Shown piece after piece: positions 55,237-64,000 of a stretch of 64,000 nucleotides of DNA. The notes beneath the pieces are model-generated. The model did not search any database, had not been told where the DNA came from, and saw only the letters and a list, made by a program, of their open reading frames with translations. The stretch comes from CANHVK01 sp044232905. GTDB lineage: Bacteria > Bacteroidota > Bacteroidia > Flavobacteriales_D > Crocinitomicaceae. The first letter of the stretch is position 1. Each line of letters begins with the position of its first letter. The stretch is from assembly GCA_044232905.1 (NCBI GenBank), contig JBIIKZ010000001.1:1-64000 (forward strand), in the 5' to 3' direction. The position numbers and the translations under genes are program-made.

Positions 55237-55998
55237 ATGTTATTACACTATAAAGAAATAGGCGAGGGAAAACCATTAGTTATCCTTCATGGACTTTTCG
55301 GTACATCCGATAATTGGCAAACACATGCTAAAAAATTAGGAGAATATTATCACGTAATATTGGTAGATCAACGAAACCATGGACATTCACCTTGGTCCGA
55401 AGATTTCACGTATGAACATTTAGCAGACGATTTAGAACGTTTAATCCTTCATTTAGGAATAGATCTATTTACTTTAATTGGTCATTCAATGGGAGGAAAA
55501 ACAGCCATGTATTATTCCCAAAAATACCCAACTCGTTTGGAAAAAATGGTTATTGTCGATATTGGAATCAAGCAATATCCTATGCACCACAATGAAATTA
55601 TTAAAGGCATTAAATCCCTCGATTTAGCTACTATTTCTTCTCGTTCAGCAGCGGAACAGGCGATGATCCCTTTTGTCGATTCCTATGGTGTTCGACAATT
55701 TCTACTCAAAAATTTATATTGGGTGGAAAAAGGAAAATTGGCATGGCGCATGAATGTGGATGTGCTCGAGCGCGAAATGGAAGAAATCTTGGCACCAATA
55801 CCGAACATAGAAGTTTGGACACCTACCCTATTTTTGCGAGGAGCAATGTCAAACTATATTCTAGATGAAGATTGGGATGCTATTGAAGAAATATTTCCAG
55901 ATGCAACACTTGAAACGATAGAGAACGCCGGACATTGGGTACATTCCGAACAACCAGATGAATTTATAGAAAAGGTATTAGGATTTATAATTCGATAA
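55237..55998 (+). CDS. Alpha/beta hydrolase, YbfF-like
   Basis: The 253-residue protein has the oxyanion motif LHGLFGTSDNW, the nucleophile Ser84 in GHSMGG and the late His in NAGHWVHSEQPDEF. It resembles the small esterase YbfF of E. coli, which acts on acyl-CoA or short esters. The substrate is not known. It is the third gene of the kinase-gpmI-hydrolase run, and its end lies two bases from that of convergent prfB. Confidence 0.9.
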   Translation: MLLHYKEIGEGKPLVILHGLFGTSDNWQTHAKKLGEYYHVILVDQRNHGHSPWSEDFTYEHLADDLERLILHLGIDLFTLIGHSMGGKTAMYYSQKYPTRLEKMVIVDIGIKQYPMHHNEIIKGIKSLDLATISSRSAAEQAMIPFVDSYGVRQFLLKNLYWVEKGKLAWRMNVDVLEREMEEILAPIPNIEVWTPTLFLRGAMSNYILDEDWDAIEEIFPDATLETIENAGHWVHSEQPDEFIEKVLGFIIR

Positions 55999-56000
55999 AA

Positions 56001-57086
56001 TTAATTCCCGTACGTCATCAAATACGACTTCAAGAACTCATTAATTTCACCATCCATAATTGCTTCCACATTACCAGATTCATGACCTGTGCGAACATCT
56101 TTGACTAATTTATACGGATGCATCACGTAATTACGAATTTGAGAACCCCATTCGATTTTCTTTTTGTTCGCTTCAATTTCGTTCCGTTTCTCCATGCGTG
56201 CACGTAACTCCAACTCGTATAGTTGCGAACGTAATAATTGCATTGCTTTCTCTTTATTGGCTAATTGCGAACGAGATTCCGAGTTTTCAATGATAATACC
56301 TGAAGGCGCGTGACGTAAACGTACTGCTGTTTCTACTTTGTTTACATTTTGTCCACCGGCACCACTTGCACGCATGGTTTCAAAACTAATATCTGCAGGA
56401 TTTATATAAATTTCAATCGTATCGTCTACCAACGGATATACATAGACCGAAGCAAAGGATGTATGTCGTTTAGCATTCGAATCAAAAGGGGAAATTCGCA
56501 CCAAACGATGCACACCGTTTTCACCTTTTAAATACCCAAATGCAAAATCGCCTTCAAACTCAATCGTCACTGTTTTGATCCCTGCAACCTCTCCTTCTTG
56601 ATAGTTTAATTCTTTCAGTTTATAGCCGTTTTTTTGTCCCCACATCATGTACATACGCATCAACATGGATGCCCAATCACAACTTTCAGTTCCTCCAGCA
56701 CCAGAGGTAATTTGGAGTACCGCACTTAATTGATCTTCTTCCCCGGAAAGCATGTTCTTCAATTCCAATTCTTCCACTTTCGTTTTTAAATCGGAATGGG
56801 ATGCATCTAATTCTGGTTCGGTAGCCTCCCCATCTTTAAAGAAATCTAATAAAACCTCTAAATCTTCCACGGCAGACGCAAGTTCTTCGTAGGTTGTAAT
56901 CCAAAATTTAAGCGAACGAATATTTTTCATTTCCGTCTCTGCTTTTTTAGGGTCATCCCAAAAAGAAGGATCTTGTGATTTTAATTCTGCTTCCTGAAGT
57001 TGTACCTTTTTTTCTGTAATTTTTAGGTAATTGGAAATTGCTTGTATACGTGTTTGTAATTCTTTAACTTGATCTTGGTTAACCAT
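56001..57086 (-). CDS. prfB: Peptide chain release factor 2
   Basis: The 361-residue factor has the stop-codon recognition motif SPF (RISPFDSNAKRHTSFAS) and the catalytic GGQ (ASGAGGQNVNKVETAVRL). It ends translation at UGA and UAA. The reading frame is continuous through the N-terminal region where many bacteria have an in-frame UGA and a programmed +1 frameshift; here the codons for NYLKITEKK run without a stop. Length is standard for a non-frameshifted RF2. The gene is 24 bases downstream of kup. Confidence 0.97.
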   Translation of the reverse strand: MVNQDQVKELQTRIQAISNYLKITEKKVQLQEAELKSQDPSFWDDPKKAETEMKNIRSLKFWITTYEELASAVEDLEVLLDFFKDGEATEPELDASHSDLKTKVEELELKNMLSGEEDQLSAVLQITSGAGGTESCDWASMLMRMYMMWGQKNGYKLKELNYQEGEVAGIKTVTIEFEGDFAFGYLKGENGVHRLVRISPFDSNAKRHTSFASVYVYPLVDDTIEIYINPADISFETMRASGAGGQNVNKVETAVRLRHAPSGIIIENSESRSQLANKEKAMQLLRSQLYELELRARMEKRNEIEANKKKIEWGSQIRNYVMHPYKLVKDVRTGHESGNVEAIMDGEINEFLKSYLMTYGN

Positions 57087-57110
57087 TGTATTAATTAGGA
57101 ACGTTTAAAA

Positions 57111-59075
57111 TTAGAACTTAGAAGAATAATTTTCAAATTCTTCGTGCATTTCTTGTTGGTATTGTTTGGTAACATTGATCGGAACATATTCTTCCATTAC
57201 GTTTGTTTTGTCTAATCCAAAATCTTCCGCTGCTTTTAAACCGGTAGACTTAATGAAGCGGTATGCTTTCACACATATAATTTGGAAAGCGGTTAGCTTA
57301 TTGTCTGTTGCTACTCGCGAACTTAAAACAACAAATTTAAAGTCTGGATTTTCCATATCATCTCGCACACAATCGAAGATACTTTTTCCTTCAATCTCAC
57401 CTTTCTGCACCATGTGATCGTGAATTTTTCGAATCATATACTCAATTCGGTGTTCTTCTTTGAATCCAAGTTGTAAAGAAACATGGTAGCAATGTTTGTC
57501 TATAATTTCATTTACCGAATAATCTACTCCCCATGGATCTGCTTTTATTTCCACATGTAAAAACCAAACAATATCTGCTCTACGTGGGCGTTTTTTAAAT
57601 AGAGAATAATAAACGGTTGAATCTAGTTTCGAAGGACTCACACTACGAGTTGGATATACCAGGTTAGTTGCCTCATATGGAATTTTATCGTCCAAACGTA
57701 CTTTCTCCAATTTATTCACAACTCGCGACATTGGAATATATTCCGTGATGTTTGCACGTAGTTGTCTTGCTTTGTAAAACAAATAAAGTGCAGAGAAAAA
57801 TAAAATTGCTAACACTAGGGTAAACCAACCGCCTTCCGGAATTTTGTGAATATTTGAGAATAAAAAGACTCCTTCTACCACAAAGAAAACAGCAAAAATT
57901 AAGGTGAAAATAGCTTTTGATTTTGGATAACGGATATACAACATTAGAATAAGTAATACCGATGTCATAATCATATTAATTGTAATTGCCAATCCATAGG
58001 AAGCTTCCATTTGGGAAGATGTTGGGAATTTCCATAGTACTAGTAAACAACCAACTAACAAAACACCATTGATAAACGGAATGTATATTTGTCCTTGGTG
58101 ATCTGTTGGATATTTCACTTTTAAGTTAGTCCACAATTTCAATTTAATGGCCTCATTCATTAGCGTAAAAATACCAGTGATTAAAGCTTGTGAAGCAATG
58201 ATTGTTGCTGCAGTTGCTATCGTTACTGCAAAAATCAGCATTTCTTTCGGCACCATTGCGTAGAAAATAGTTTGATTTGGTAACAAATGAAAACCAGGAG
58301 TTAAAGCCAAAGCCGCTTGTCCCAAATAATGAATTACCAAAACAATACTCATCATTCCCCAACTAATACGAATATTCCCTTTGCCACAGTGTCCTAAATC
58401 GGAGTATAGTGCTTCCGCTCCTGTTGTACATAAGAAAACAGCGCCTAATACCCAAAATCCACCAGGAACATTCACAATTAAATTATATGCCCACCAAGGG
58501 TTTAATGCTTTTAACACCATTGGATTTGCAGATAAATGCGTTAAGCCCAAATACAATAAGAATCCAAACCAAACCAACATAATTGGTCCAAACACCTTAC
58601 CAATAATCACAGTTCCAAACTGTTGAATCGCAAAAAGTGCAAAGATAATTCCAATGATAATTTGCATAATTGGCAAATCTGGATTAATATTTGCTAAACC
58701 TTCTACTGCGGATGAGATCGAAATGGCTGGCGTAATAAATCCATCCGCCATTAAGGATGCACACCCAATCAAGGTCGGAACGATTATCCATTTTGCTTTT
58801 TTATCTTTCAATAGAGCGTAAAGCGCAAAAATTCCTCCTTCTCCTTTGTTATCCGCATTAAGCGCGAAGTACACATATTTGATGGTTGCTAGTAGTAAAA
58901 GTGTCCAAATTACTGCGGATAAACCTCCTAAAACTAAGCCTTCGGATAAATTTTTACCTTGACTTGTAATTGCTTGAAAAACATACAATGGAGAGGTACC
59001 TATGTCACCAAAAACTATCCCGATGGTTATCAATACACCTGCAGCGGTAAGTTTGGTTTTATGCTCTGAACTCAT
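57111..59075 (-). CDS. kup: KUP/Trk-type potassium uptake protein
   Basis: This 654-residue transporter has the signature GIVFGDIGTSPLYVFQAI, then NADNKGEGGIFALYALL and about twelve membrane helices to residue ~440, followed by a cytoplasmic C-terminal domain of about 210 residues. It moves potassium with protons across the inner membrane. Its promoter carries a perfect TAnnTTTG box and is framed by an inverted repeat. prfB lies downstream on the same transcript. Confidence 0.97.
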   Translation of the reverse strand: MSSEHKTKLTAAGVLITIGIVFGDIGTSPLYVFQAITSQGKNLSEGLVLGGLSAVIWTLLLLATIKYVYFALNADNKGEGGIFALYALLKDKKAKWIIVPTLIGCASLMADGFITPAISISSAVEGLANINPDLPIMQIIIGIIFALFAIQQFGTVIIGKVFGPIMLVWFGFLLYLGLTHLSANPMVLKALNPWWAYNLIVNVPGGFWVLGAVFLCTTGAEALYSDLGHCGKGNIRISWGMMSIVLVIHYLGQAALALTPGFHLLPNQTIFYAMVPKEMLIFAVTIATAATIIASQALITGIFTLMNEAIKLKLWTNLKVKYPTDHQGQIYIPFINGVLLVGCLLVLWKFPTSSQMEASYGLAITINMIMTSVLLILMLYIRYPKSKAIFTLIFAVFFVVEGVFLFSNIHKIPEGGWFTLVLAILFFSALYLFYKARQLRANITEYIPMSRVVNKLEKVRLDDKIPYEATNLVYPTRSVSPSKLDSTVYYSLFKKRPRRADIVWFLHVEIKADPWGVDYSVNEIIDKHCYHVSLQLGFKEEHRIEYMIRKIHDHMVQKGEIEGKSIFDCVRDDMENPDFKFVVLSSRVATDNKLTAFQIICVKAYRFIKSTGLKAAEDFGLDKTNVMEEYVPINVTKQYQQEMHEEFENYSSKF

Positions 59076-59087
59076 TTCAAAAAATAT

Positions 59088-59118
59088 AAGAATTGGACAT
59101 CAAATGTATTTAATTCTT
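59088..59118. promoter_or_regulatory. Inverted repeat bracketing the kup promoter
   Basis: AAGAATT (59088-59094) and AATTCTT (59112-59118) are perfect complements 17 bases apart, on both sides of the -7 box. A dimeric repressor could bind here. The rest of the gap to 59202 also holds a 12-base direct repeat TTTACAAATATT at 59148-59159 and 59183-59194. Confidence 0.35.
59101..59108 (-). promoter_or_regulatory. -7 promoter element for kup
   Basis: The minus strand reads TACATTTG, a perfect TAnnTTTG match, 25 bases upstream of the kup start codon. Confidence 0.6.
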
Positions 59119-59202
59119 GGCATTTTGAATTAGAAATACAGAATTATTTTACAAATATTTTAAATAAAGTATAACCTATTGATTTACAAATATTAAACAA
59201 TG

Positions 59203-62200
59203 TTAATACCGCATCAACCAACCCCGATTTTGCATCACCTGATGAAAATTTAATAATTCATCTGCTTGATTCAACGTATCATAAATCGAATCAAATTTTA
59301 TCTGCTTATCTTTCTCAAAACCTGGCGTCAACGCATAGGGAAAATCCTGCATATTTTCTACTTTGATTTGCGCTGCATCTTGCAAGTATAAACGTAACAA
59401 TTGGATGGATTCATTATCCGTGATTGGAAAATCGCTTGCTCTTACGGAAGTGAACAAGTGTATCGTTTTTTGCGCACGGGTGAATAATACATTGAGTCGT
59501 CGGTACCCATTGCGACGATTAAGTGGACCCATACGCAATTGAAATTTACCGGCTTCATTTTTTCCATAACCAATAGAAATGAATAGATGTTCGCATTCTT
59601 CCCCTTGCACTTGTTCTAATGTTTTGAAAAATCCTTTTCCGGTGTCCAAGTTTTCACTTATTTTTTCTTGCGATTCGGATGACAAACATTCCCAAATACA
59701 ACTTAATTGTTCCTGGGAGAATGCCACTACCCCTATCGAATCGGATGCAATCAATAATTGTTTTTCAATTGCCCTGGCAATTTTCTCTGCTTCTACCACA
59801 TTTTTACGCTGGACAAATTCTCCTTCTGGACAAAAATGTAATCGAATTGGATACTCTTTTTTTAACGCTGTTGGATAGGCGAGTAATTTGTTTTGATAAA
59901 AATGTTTATTTGAAAATGCAATCAACGCAGGATGCTGACTTCGGTAATGGTGTGTTAACATTGCTGTTTTCCAATAATACGAAGCATGATGCAATAGATC
60001 CATTTGCTCCGATTTTTTGGAAAAATAACTACCTGGCGCCATCTGTTTGCTATCTCCACATACCAATGCGCGCGCACTTCTTTGTAATGCTCCTAATGCA
60101 TGTGTTAAGGGTAACTGACTCGCTTCATCAAAAATCACTAATTCAAAAAATGAAGTTGCCATTGGAAACGATTTAGCCACTTGTCCTGGCGTACATAACC
60201 AAATCGGTATTAAAAGTTCTATCCATGCTTTAGCGTCCGAATTCAGTAACTCGCGTATGGACTTGGTGTGTCTCGTTTTCGCGAATTCTTTGACTAACAA
60301 GGACTTTCCTTTTTTTAACCGTGCCTTTAATTCTTTATCACTTGGCACTAATTTGTTGCTCGGTGTTTGTAGGATACGATGAAATGCATGAAAACGCGCT
60401 GCTCGGTGCGCATGAATAAAAGAAACAAACGCTTGATTATCCTCGTGTTCACTTTGAATGATTGCGTCTAATTTTCGACCTAATTCCTCTCCCGAAAAAG
60501 TGCGTAAAACAGGAAATAAGTTCTCTAATTCAATAAGGTGTGCTTTTAAGACAATCTTTTCTAGTTCTTCAAAAGAATGAGCGAATTGTATGGAGCCATA
60601 CATCGCAGAAGAAATTTTGTTCAAATACCCTGAAAAAGAAAGTGAATTGGAATAATTATCGCGGATATGTTGACCAAAATCTATTAAAGATACTTCAGAA
60701 GAAAGTATAAAATACGTACGTACTTTTTGAACAAATTGGTTTATTCGGTGGTTATGCTCTATTAATCGGACACGGTATTCGACTGAATGTTTTGCCGCTA
60801 TTTTTAGTTTTGAAATTTCACTACTTTCCCATTGGATGACCCATGCATAAATACTTTCTAATTCGGAAGTTACCGGTTGAACCCCTAAATGCAAACAATC
60901 CATTTCCAATTTAGTTAATTCTGCTGTTACTAGTAGGTGCTTTTTTGCGCGCTGAAGAAGCTCCAAAACTGGTAGGGTGGTATCTTGGAGATTTAATAAA
61001 ATTTGTTTTCTAGTTATTCTGCGGGTCCACCAAGAACCAGTAGCTAGATTAGTTTCCCATGTTTTTACTTGTAATTCTGTCGGAAACTGTTTCCATAAAG
61101 CCATTTCAGGTTCTAACAACCTTTGTTCTTTCTGCTTTTTTTGAATTTCTAGGTAAAGTTTCTTAAACTTTTTACGCAATGGATTTTTTTCAAAAAGTTT
61201 ATATTGTTTTTTAACAACTTCATTCTCGATGATTTGCGCATAAATTACCTCTGAAAGTAGTTTTTCCACTTCTGCGATACACGTTACACCAAATGTATTG
61301 TGTAAAAAAGTACTATCTTTTATAAATGACGCGATTACCTCATCCAAACGAACACTTGAATCGAAACATGTCTTTTGAAATGACTTCAAGGTATGTGTCT
61401 CGAGATGTTGTGCGTAAAATTCCTTGATTATTTCCACCTCTTGTAACCATTCTTTAAGGGATGGAACATTGGAAACGTAGGGAACAAGTGCGAGATCTTT
61501 ACCAGCAAGCATTCCCAAAAACGCACTGTATGAAATCCCACCTACCAGCTCCTTAGCGGTTAATTTATCCAATAAAAGTTGCAGGTTTGCCCTTTTTTGT
61601 TGTCCGACATACATTGGTGGACGAACCTCTTCTAGGTTGTTTTCCAATAATTTCCAGGTACTAATCAGCTGCGAAATCAAATCTTTTGCACGCGTTTCAC
61701 TAGTGAGCACGAATTGATAGGGATCTAATCCGCGTTTCGCTAATTTTTTTGCAATTACATCCAAGGCCGTTTTCTTTTCTGAAACAACTAATTGACTTGC
61801 ATGTGACGTTAGACGTTTTCCTAAAATATTTGTAATCAGTTCGGATTTCCCAGTTCCTGGGGGGCCTTCCACCACTAAATTATGCGACGCAAGTTGGTTA
61901 ATTACAGTTTGTTGATCCCGATCTAAAGAAGTAATATTTCCGGGATCCAATGTAATATTACGGAAGGATGTAGCGCTTTCTTCTCCAAGTAAGGATTGAA
62001 CTAATTCGCTAGGAACTTGTGTTTGCAGTTCTTCCAATTCTTTCACCAACAAAAAGCGATGGTGATGGAAATTTCCGATAATCGAAACTTCAGAAATTGG
62101 ATAATTATGTGCGATTAAACATTGGTAAACGTATTCATTTTTAGCTTCAAATGTATCCAGATCTAAATTTTCCAAAGATAGATTGTGCATTTTTTTAAAT

Positions 62201-62574
62201 TCAAGCGACAAATATGGATTCAGGAAAGCATCTTCTAGTTCAAATGAAATTTCAAGCGTATGTGTGTTTTTAAGAATACGATAACGCAATGGCACCAACC
62301 AAATTGGCGTGTGTTGCTTCTCGCTTAATGAAATTGTATCCAATGCTAAACAAAGCGTATCCGTATCCGTAGACTTTTGTACCGAGGAAGCAAATGCTAC
62401 TAAGCGTTTCCATGTGGGTGTTAAGGAGAAGGAAATCGGCGATACTAACTGTTTCTCTATAAATACCAGTTGTTTATGCTCACGGGGGCAATGTACCAAA
62501 ATATCCGAAGAAGGAATTGCTAATAATTCTTCTAAATATGCTTGAAAATGTGATTTTTCATAGGTAGAATGCAT
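59203..62574 (-). CDS. Large UPF1-like superfamily 1 helicase
   Basis: This 1123-residue protein has a 220-residue N-terminal domain, then Walker A GPPGTGKS (residues 237-244) preceded by a LDRDQQTVINQLASHNLVVEG-type Q motif, a long helical insertion (about 330-830), Walker B IFDEASQLPL, the motif CGDSKQMAPG, HHYRSQHPALIAF, VQGEECEHLFISIG and the late LNVLFTRAQKTIHLF. This order fits UPF1/DNA2-like helicases that act on DNA or RNA. A nuclease domain is not seen at the C terminus, unlike some defence-linked relatives. It is monocistronic with its own promoter. A role in repair, RNA turnover or phage defence is possible; none is shown. Confidence 0.85.
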   Translation of the reverse strand: MHSTYEKSHFQAYLEELLAIPSSDILVHCPREHKQLVFIEKQLVSPISFSLTPTWKRLVAFASSVQKSTDTDTLCLALDTISLSEKQHTPIWLVPLRYRILKNTHTLEISFELEDAFLNPYLSLEFKKMHNLSLENLDLDTFEAKNEYVYQCLIAHNYPISEVSIIGNFHHHRFLLVKELEELQTQVPSELVQSLLGEESATSFRNITLDPGNITSLDRDQQTVINQLASHNLVVEGPPGTGKSELITNILGKRLTSHASQLVVSEKKTALDVIAKKLAKRGLDPYQFVLTSETRAKDLISQLISTWKLLENNLEEVRPPMYVGQQKRANLQLLLDKLTAKELVGGISYSAFLGMLAGKDLALVPYVSNVPSLKEWLQEVEIIKEFYAQHLETHTLKSFQKTCFDSSVRLDEVIASFIKDSTFLHNTFGVTCIAEVEKLLSEVIYAQIIENEVVKKQYKLFEKNPLRKKFKKLYLEIQKKQKEQRLLEPEMALWKQFPTELQVKTWETNLATGSWWTRRITRKQILLNLQDTTLPVLELLQRAKKHLLVTAELTKLEMDCLHLGVQPVTSELESIYAWVIQWESSEISKLKIAAKHSVEYRVRLIEHNHRINQFVQKVRTYFILSSEVSLIDFGQHIRDNYSNSLSFSGYLNKISSAMYGSIQFAHSFEELEKIVLKAHLIELENLFPVLRTFSGEELGRKLDAIIQSEHEDNQAFVSFIHAHRAARFHAFHRILQTPSNKLVPSDKELKARLKKGKSLLVKEFAKTRHTKSIRELLNSDAKAWIELLIPIWLCTPGQVAKSFPMATSFFELVIFDEASQLPLTHALGALQRSARALVCGDSKQMAPGSYFSKKSEQMDLLHHASYYWKTAMLTHHYRSQHPALIAFSNKHFYQNKLLAYPTALKKEYPIRLHFCPEGEFVQRKNVVEAEKIARAIEKQLLIASDSIGVVAFSQEQLSCIWECLSSESQEKISENLDTGKGFFKTLEQVQGEECEHLFISIGYGKNEAGKFQLRMGPLNRRNGYRRLNVLFTRAQKTIHLFTSVRASDFPITDNESIQLLRLYLQDAAQIKVENMQDFPYALTPGFEKDKQIKFDSIYDTLNQADELLNFHQVMQNRGWLMRY

Positions 62575-62600
62575 CTCCGATAAGCCATAAATTGGAGCGT

Positions 62601-62608
62601 CAAAGGTA
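62601..62608 (-). promoter_or_regulatory. -7 promoter element for the helicase gene
   Basis: The minus strand reads TACCTTTG, a perfect TAnnTTTG match, 26 bases upstream of the start codon at 62574. Confidence 0.6.
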
Positions 62609-62639
62609 AGAAAATATAGTGTGTTCTAGGAATAAACTT

Positions 62640-62647
62640 TATCTTTG
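62640..62647 (+). promoter_or_regulatory. -7 promoter element for msrC
   Basis: TATCTTTG matches TAnnTTTG and ends four bases before the msrC ATG, so the transcript is probably leaderless. Confidence 0.6.
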
Positions 62648-62651
62648 TTTT

Positions 62652-63131
62652 ATGGCAGAACACTTCTCCCTTATTGGTACTAACCGTGAAGAACAATACA
62701 CTTCTTTGCTTCCGCAGATACAAGCATTGATAGGGAATGAGAATAACCTGATTGCCGTACTATCGAATACCGCTGCTGCTTTGAAGCAACAATTCGGATT
62801 TTTTTGGGTTGGATTTTATCTTGTTCAGGAGCAAGATTTAATACTCGGTCCTTTTCAAGGAACGGTTGCGTGTATGCGCATAGCAAAAGGGAAAGGTGTA
62901 TGTGGTACTGCATGGGAAAAAGCAAATTCACAATTAGTTCCAGATGTCGATGCATTTCCAGGACATATCGCGTGTAGCAATGCTTCAAAAAGTGAAGTGG
63001 TAATTCCAATTTTCAAAGGGAAAGAGGTAGTTGCCGTACTAGATGTCGATAGCGACAAATACAATGATTTTAGTCCAACAGATCTTATATTTTTAGAAAA
63101 ATTATGCAATTGGTTAAGTTCTTATTTTTAA
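62652..63131 (+). CDS. msrC: Free methionine-(R)-sulfoxide reductase (GAF domain)
   Basis: From Met at 62652 the protein has 159 residues and is a single GAF domain with FGFFWVGFYLV and a DVDAFPGHIAC segment. The three family cysteines are Cys74 (VACMRI), Cys84 (GVCGTAW) and Cys108 (IACSN), spaced 10 and 24 residues apart as in E. coli YebR. It reduces free methionine-R-sulfoxide with thioredoxin. The in-frame start at 62619 is rejected because it precedes the promoter box. The lipoprotein gene downstream begins 28 bases before its stop. Confidence 0.95.
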   Translation: MAEHFSLIGTNREEQYTSLLPQIQALIGNENNLIAVLSNTAAALKQQFGFFWVGFYLVQEQDLILGPFQGTVACMRIAKGKGVCGTAWEKANSQLVPDVDAFPGHIACSNASKSEVVIPIFKGKEVVAVLDVDSDKYNDFSPTDLIFLEKLCNWLSSYF

Positions 63132-64000
63132 TACTATTAGGTAGTATCACCTTTGGTTGTGCGCTTCAAGGTTCTATTGACGGTGGACCGAAAGACACGC
63201 GCGCGCCTCAGGTAATTTCAAGTACACCCAAAGCAATGTCGACTAACTTTCAGTCGAATGAAATTCACTTCCAACTGAACGAGTATTACAAATTAAATGA
63301 TCCAAATACCACACTATTTATTGTGCCAGCACATGTAAAATTGGAAACTGATGCCAAAGACAAAGAATTGATCGTCAAAATCAAAGGAGAACTCCAAAAA
63401 GAAACAACCTACGCACTCTATTTCAATAAAACCATCCAGGACATCCATGAAGGAAATGATACCCTAATGACGTATGTTTTTTCTACTGGAAATTGGATCG
63501 ATTCTTTACGTTATTCCGGGGTTGTTAAAGATGCTTTAAGTCGTTTGCCCTTACCCAAATTAAATGTTTGTTTATTAGCAGATACAGCTACGAATTATAG
63601 TCAAAAAGCCAACTATTTTACTACTACCAATGAACAAGGCGCCTTTACGTTCTCCTATTTAAAACCAGGAAAATACCACGTGATTGCCTTTGAAGATAAA
63701 AGCAAAGATATGATTCCACAGGCCTTTGAAAACCTTGGATTCACCAAACAAGCCATACACATTACCCAAAACACAAAAGATTCACTGCCAATTTTAGTAT
63801 TTCCTCCAACACCAAAACGCTTGATTCGCTCTGCCAGTTTTGTCGGTCCGAATCAAATCATACTCGGTGCAATAAACGAACTACAAAGCGCACGATTCTT
63901 CTTGAAAGACAAAGAAATCAAACCTTTTCTGCAAGCACACGGAACCGATTCTTTGAGCTTATTTACAGACCTTCAACAATTAGATACGCTTCCATTACAC
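63104..64000 (+). CDS. Ig-like domain lipoprotein (3' end cut by window edge)
   Basis: The frame opens at ATG 63104 inside msrC and stays open to the right edge, giving 299 codons. A lipoprotein signal ends SITFGC (Cys19), followed by the pattern ALQGSIDGGPKDTRAPQVISSTPK typical of a large Bacteroidota family of Ig-like (SbsA-type) lipoproteins. Then an SbsA Ig-like domain (about residues 35-125) and a carboxypeptidase-regulatory-like part (about 130-200, NEQGAFTFSYLKPGKYHVIAFED) follow. It should sit on the outer membrane. The function is unknown. Family members are usually 500-600 residues, so about half is missing. Confidence 0.85.
   Translation, partial: MQLVKFLFLILLGSITFGCALQGSIDGGPKDTRAPQVISSTPKAMSTNFQSNEIHFQLNEYYKLNDPNTTLFIVPAHVKLETDAKDKELIVKIKGELQKETTYALYFNKTIQDIHEGNDTLMTYVFSTGNWIDSLRYSGVVKDALSRLPLPKLNVCLLADTATNYSQKANYFTTTNEQGAFTFSYLKPGKYHVIAFEDKSKDMIPQAFENLGFTKQAIHITQNTKDSLPILVFPPTPKRLIRSASFVGPNQIILGAINELQSARFFLKDKEIKPFLQAHGTDSLSLFTDLQQLDTLPLH

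Overview
The window looks like a chromosomal segment of a Bacteroidota bacterium, most likely a gliding or marine/freshwater Flavobacteriales relative (a Crocinitomicaceae-like lineage is my guess; I cannot prove it from sequence alone). The DNA is AT-rich, many genes start just downstream of the Bacteroidota -7 box TAnnTTTG, and the gene content is typical of the phylum: type IX secretion sorting domains with a PorP/SprF protein, TonB-dependent receptors paired with DUF4249 lipoproteins, a BshC bacillithiol enzyme, a fold-III arginine decarboxylase and MORN-repeat exported proteins. I see no tRNA, rRNA, CRISPR array, transposase or prophage, and no gap between genes exceeds 300 bases.

Region 1 (1-11035, minus strand) is a chemotaxis operon read right to left: ParA-like ATPase, STAS-domain protein, CheY, CheA, CheW, a long PAS-PAS chemoreceptor, an OprB-like carbohydrate porin and a second PAS-PAS chemoreceptor cut by the left edge. 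No flagellar genes accompany it, so it probably steers surface (gliding) motility or another output. Region 2 (11221-18424, minus) has an aldehyde dehydrogenase close to the aminomuconate-semialdehyde (ALDH8) type, arginine decarboxylase, a TonB-dependent receptor and bshC.

Region 3 (18479-24139) has a peptidyl-prolyl isomerase, then a tiny protein that is almost only a type-B T9SS sorting domain overlapped by its likely PorP/SprF partner. On the minus strand follow a DMT exporter, YceI, a four-helix histidine-rich membrane protein, an ankyrin protein and a T9SS-exported DOMON protein; together these look like a possible cell-surface to inner-membrane haem electron-transfer module. Region 4 (24305-32092) is housekeeping (metG, gcvH, xseAB) plus a DUF4143 ATPase preceded by a striking duplicated 37-bp repeat, and a stand-alone paaZ.

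Region 5 (32227-42689, plus) holds a TonB receptor/DUF4249 module, cysQ, two Wzi/RemB-like outer-membrane barrels in tandem, a LysE exporter, a MORN-repeat protein and a 2-hydroxyacid dehydrogenase. Region 6 (42692-50653) has hemL, then kynU and kmo of the kynurenine pathway separated by an 18-bp perfect palindrome, then an outer-membrane protein and a second TonB receptor/DUF4249 module. Together with the ALDH8-type enzyme of region 2 these suggest tryptophan/kynurenine catabolism or quinolinate synthesis.

Region 7 (50845-64000) has a long PurF-type enzyme, an orphan histidine kinase overlapping gpmI, an alpha/beta hydrolase, kup-prfB, a large UPF1-like SF1 helicase, msrC and the start of an Ig-like lipoprotein cut by the right edge. 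All statements rest on reading the sequence and on family knowledge; no search was run.
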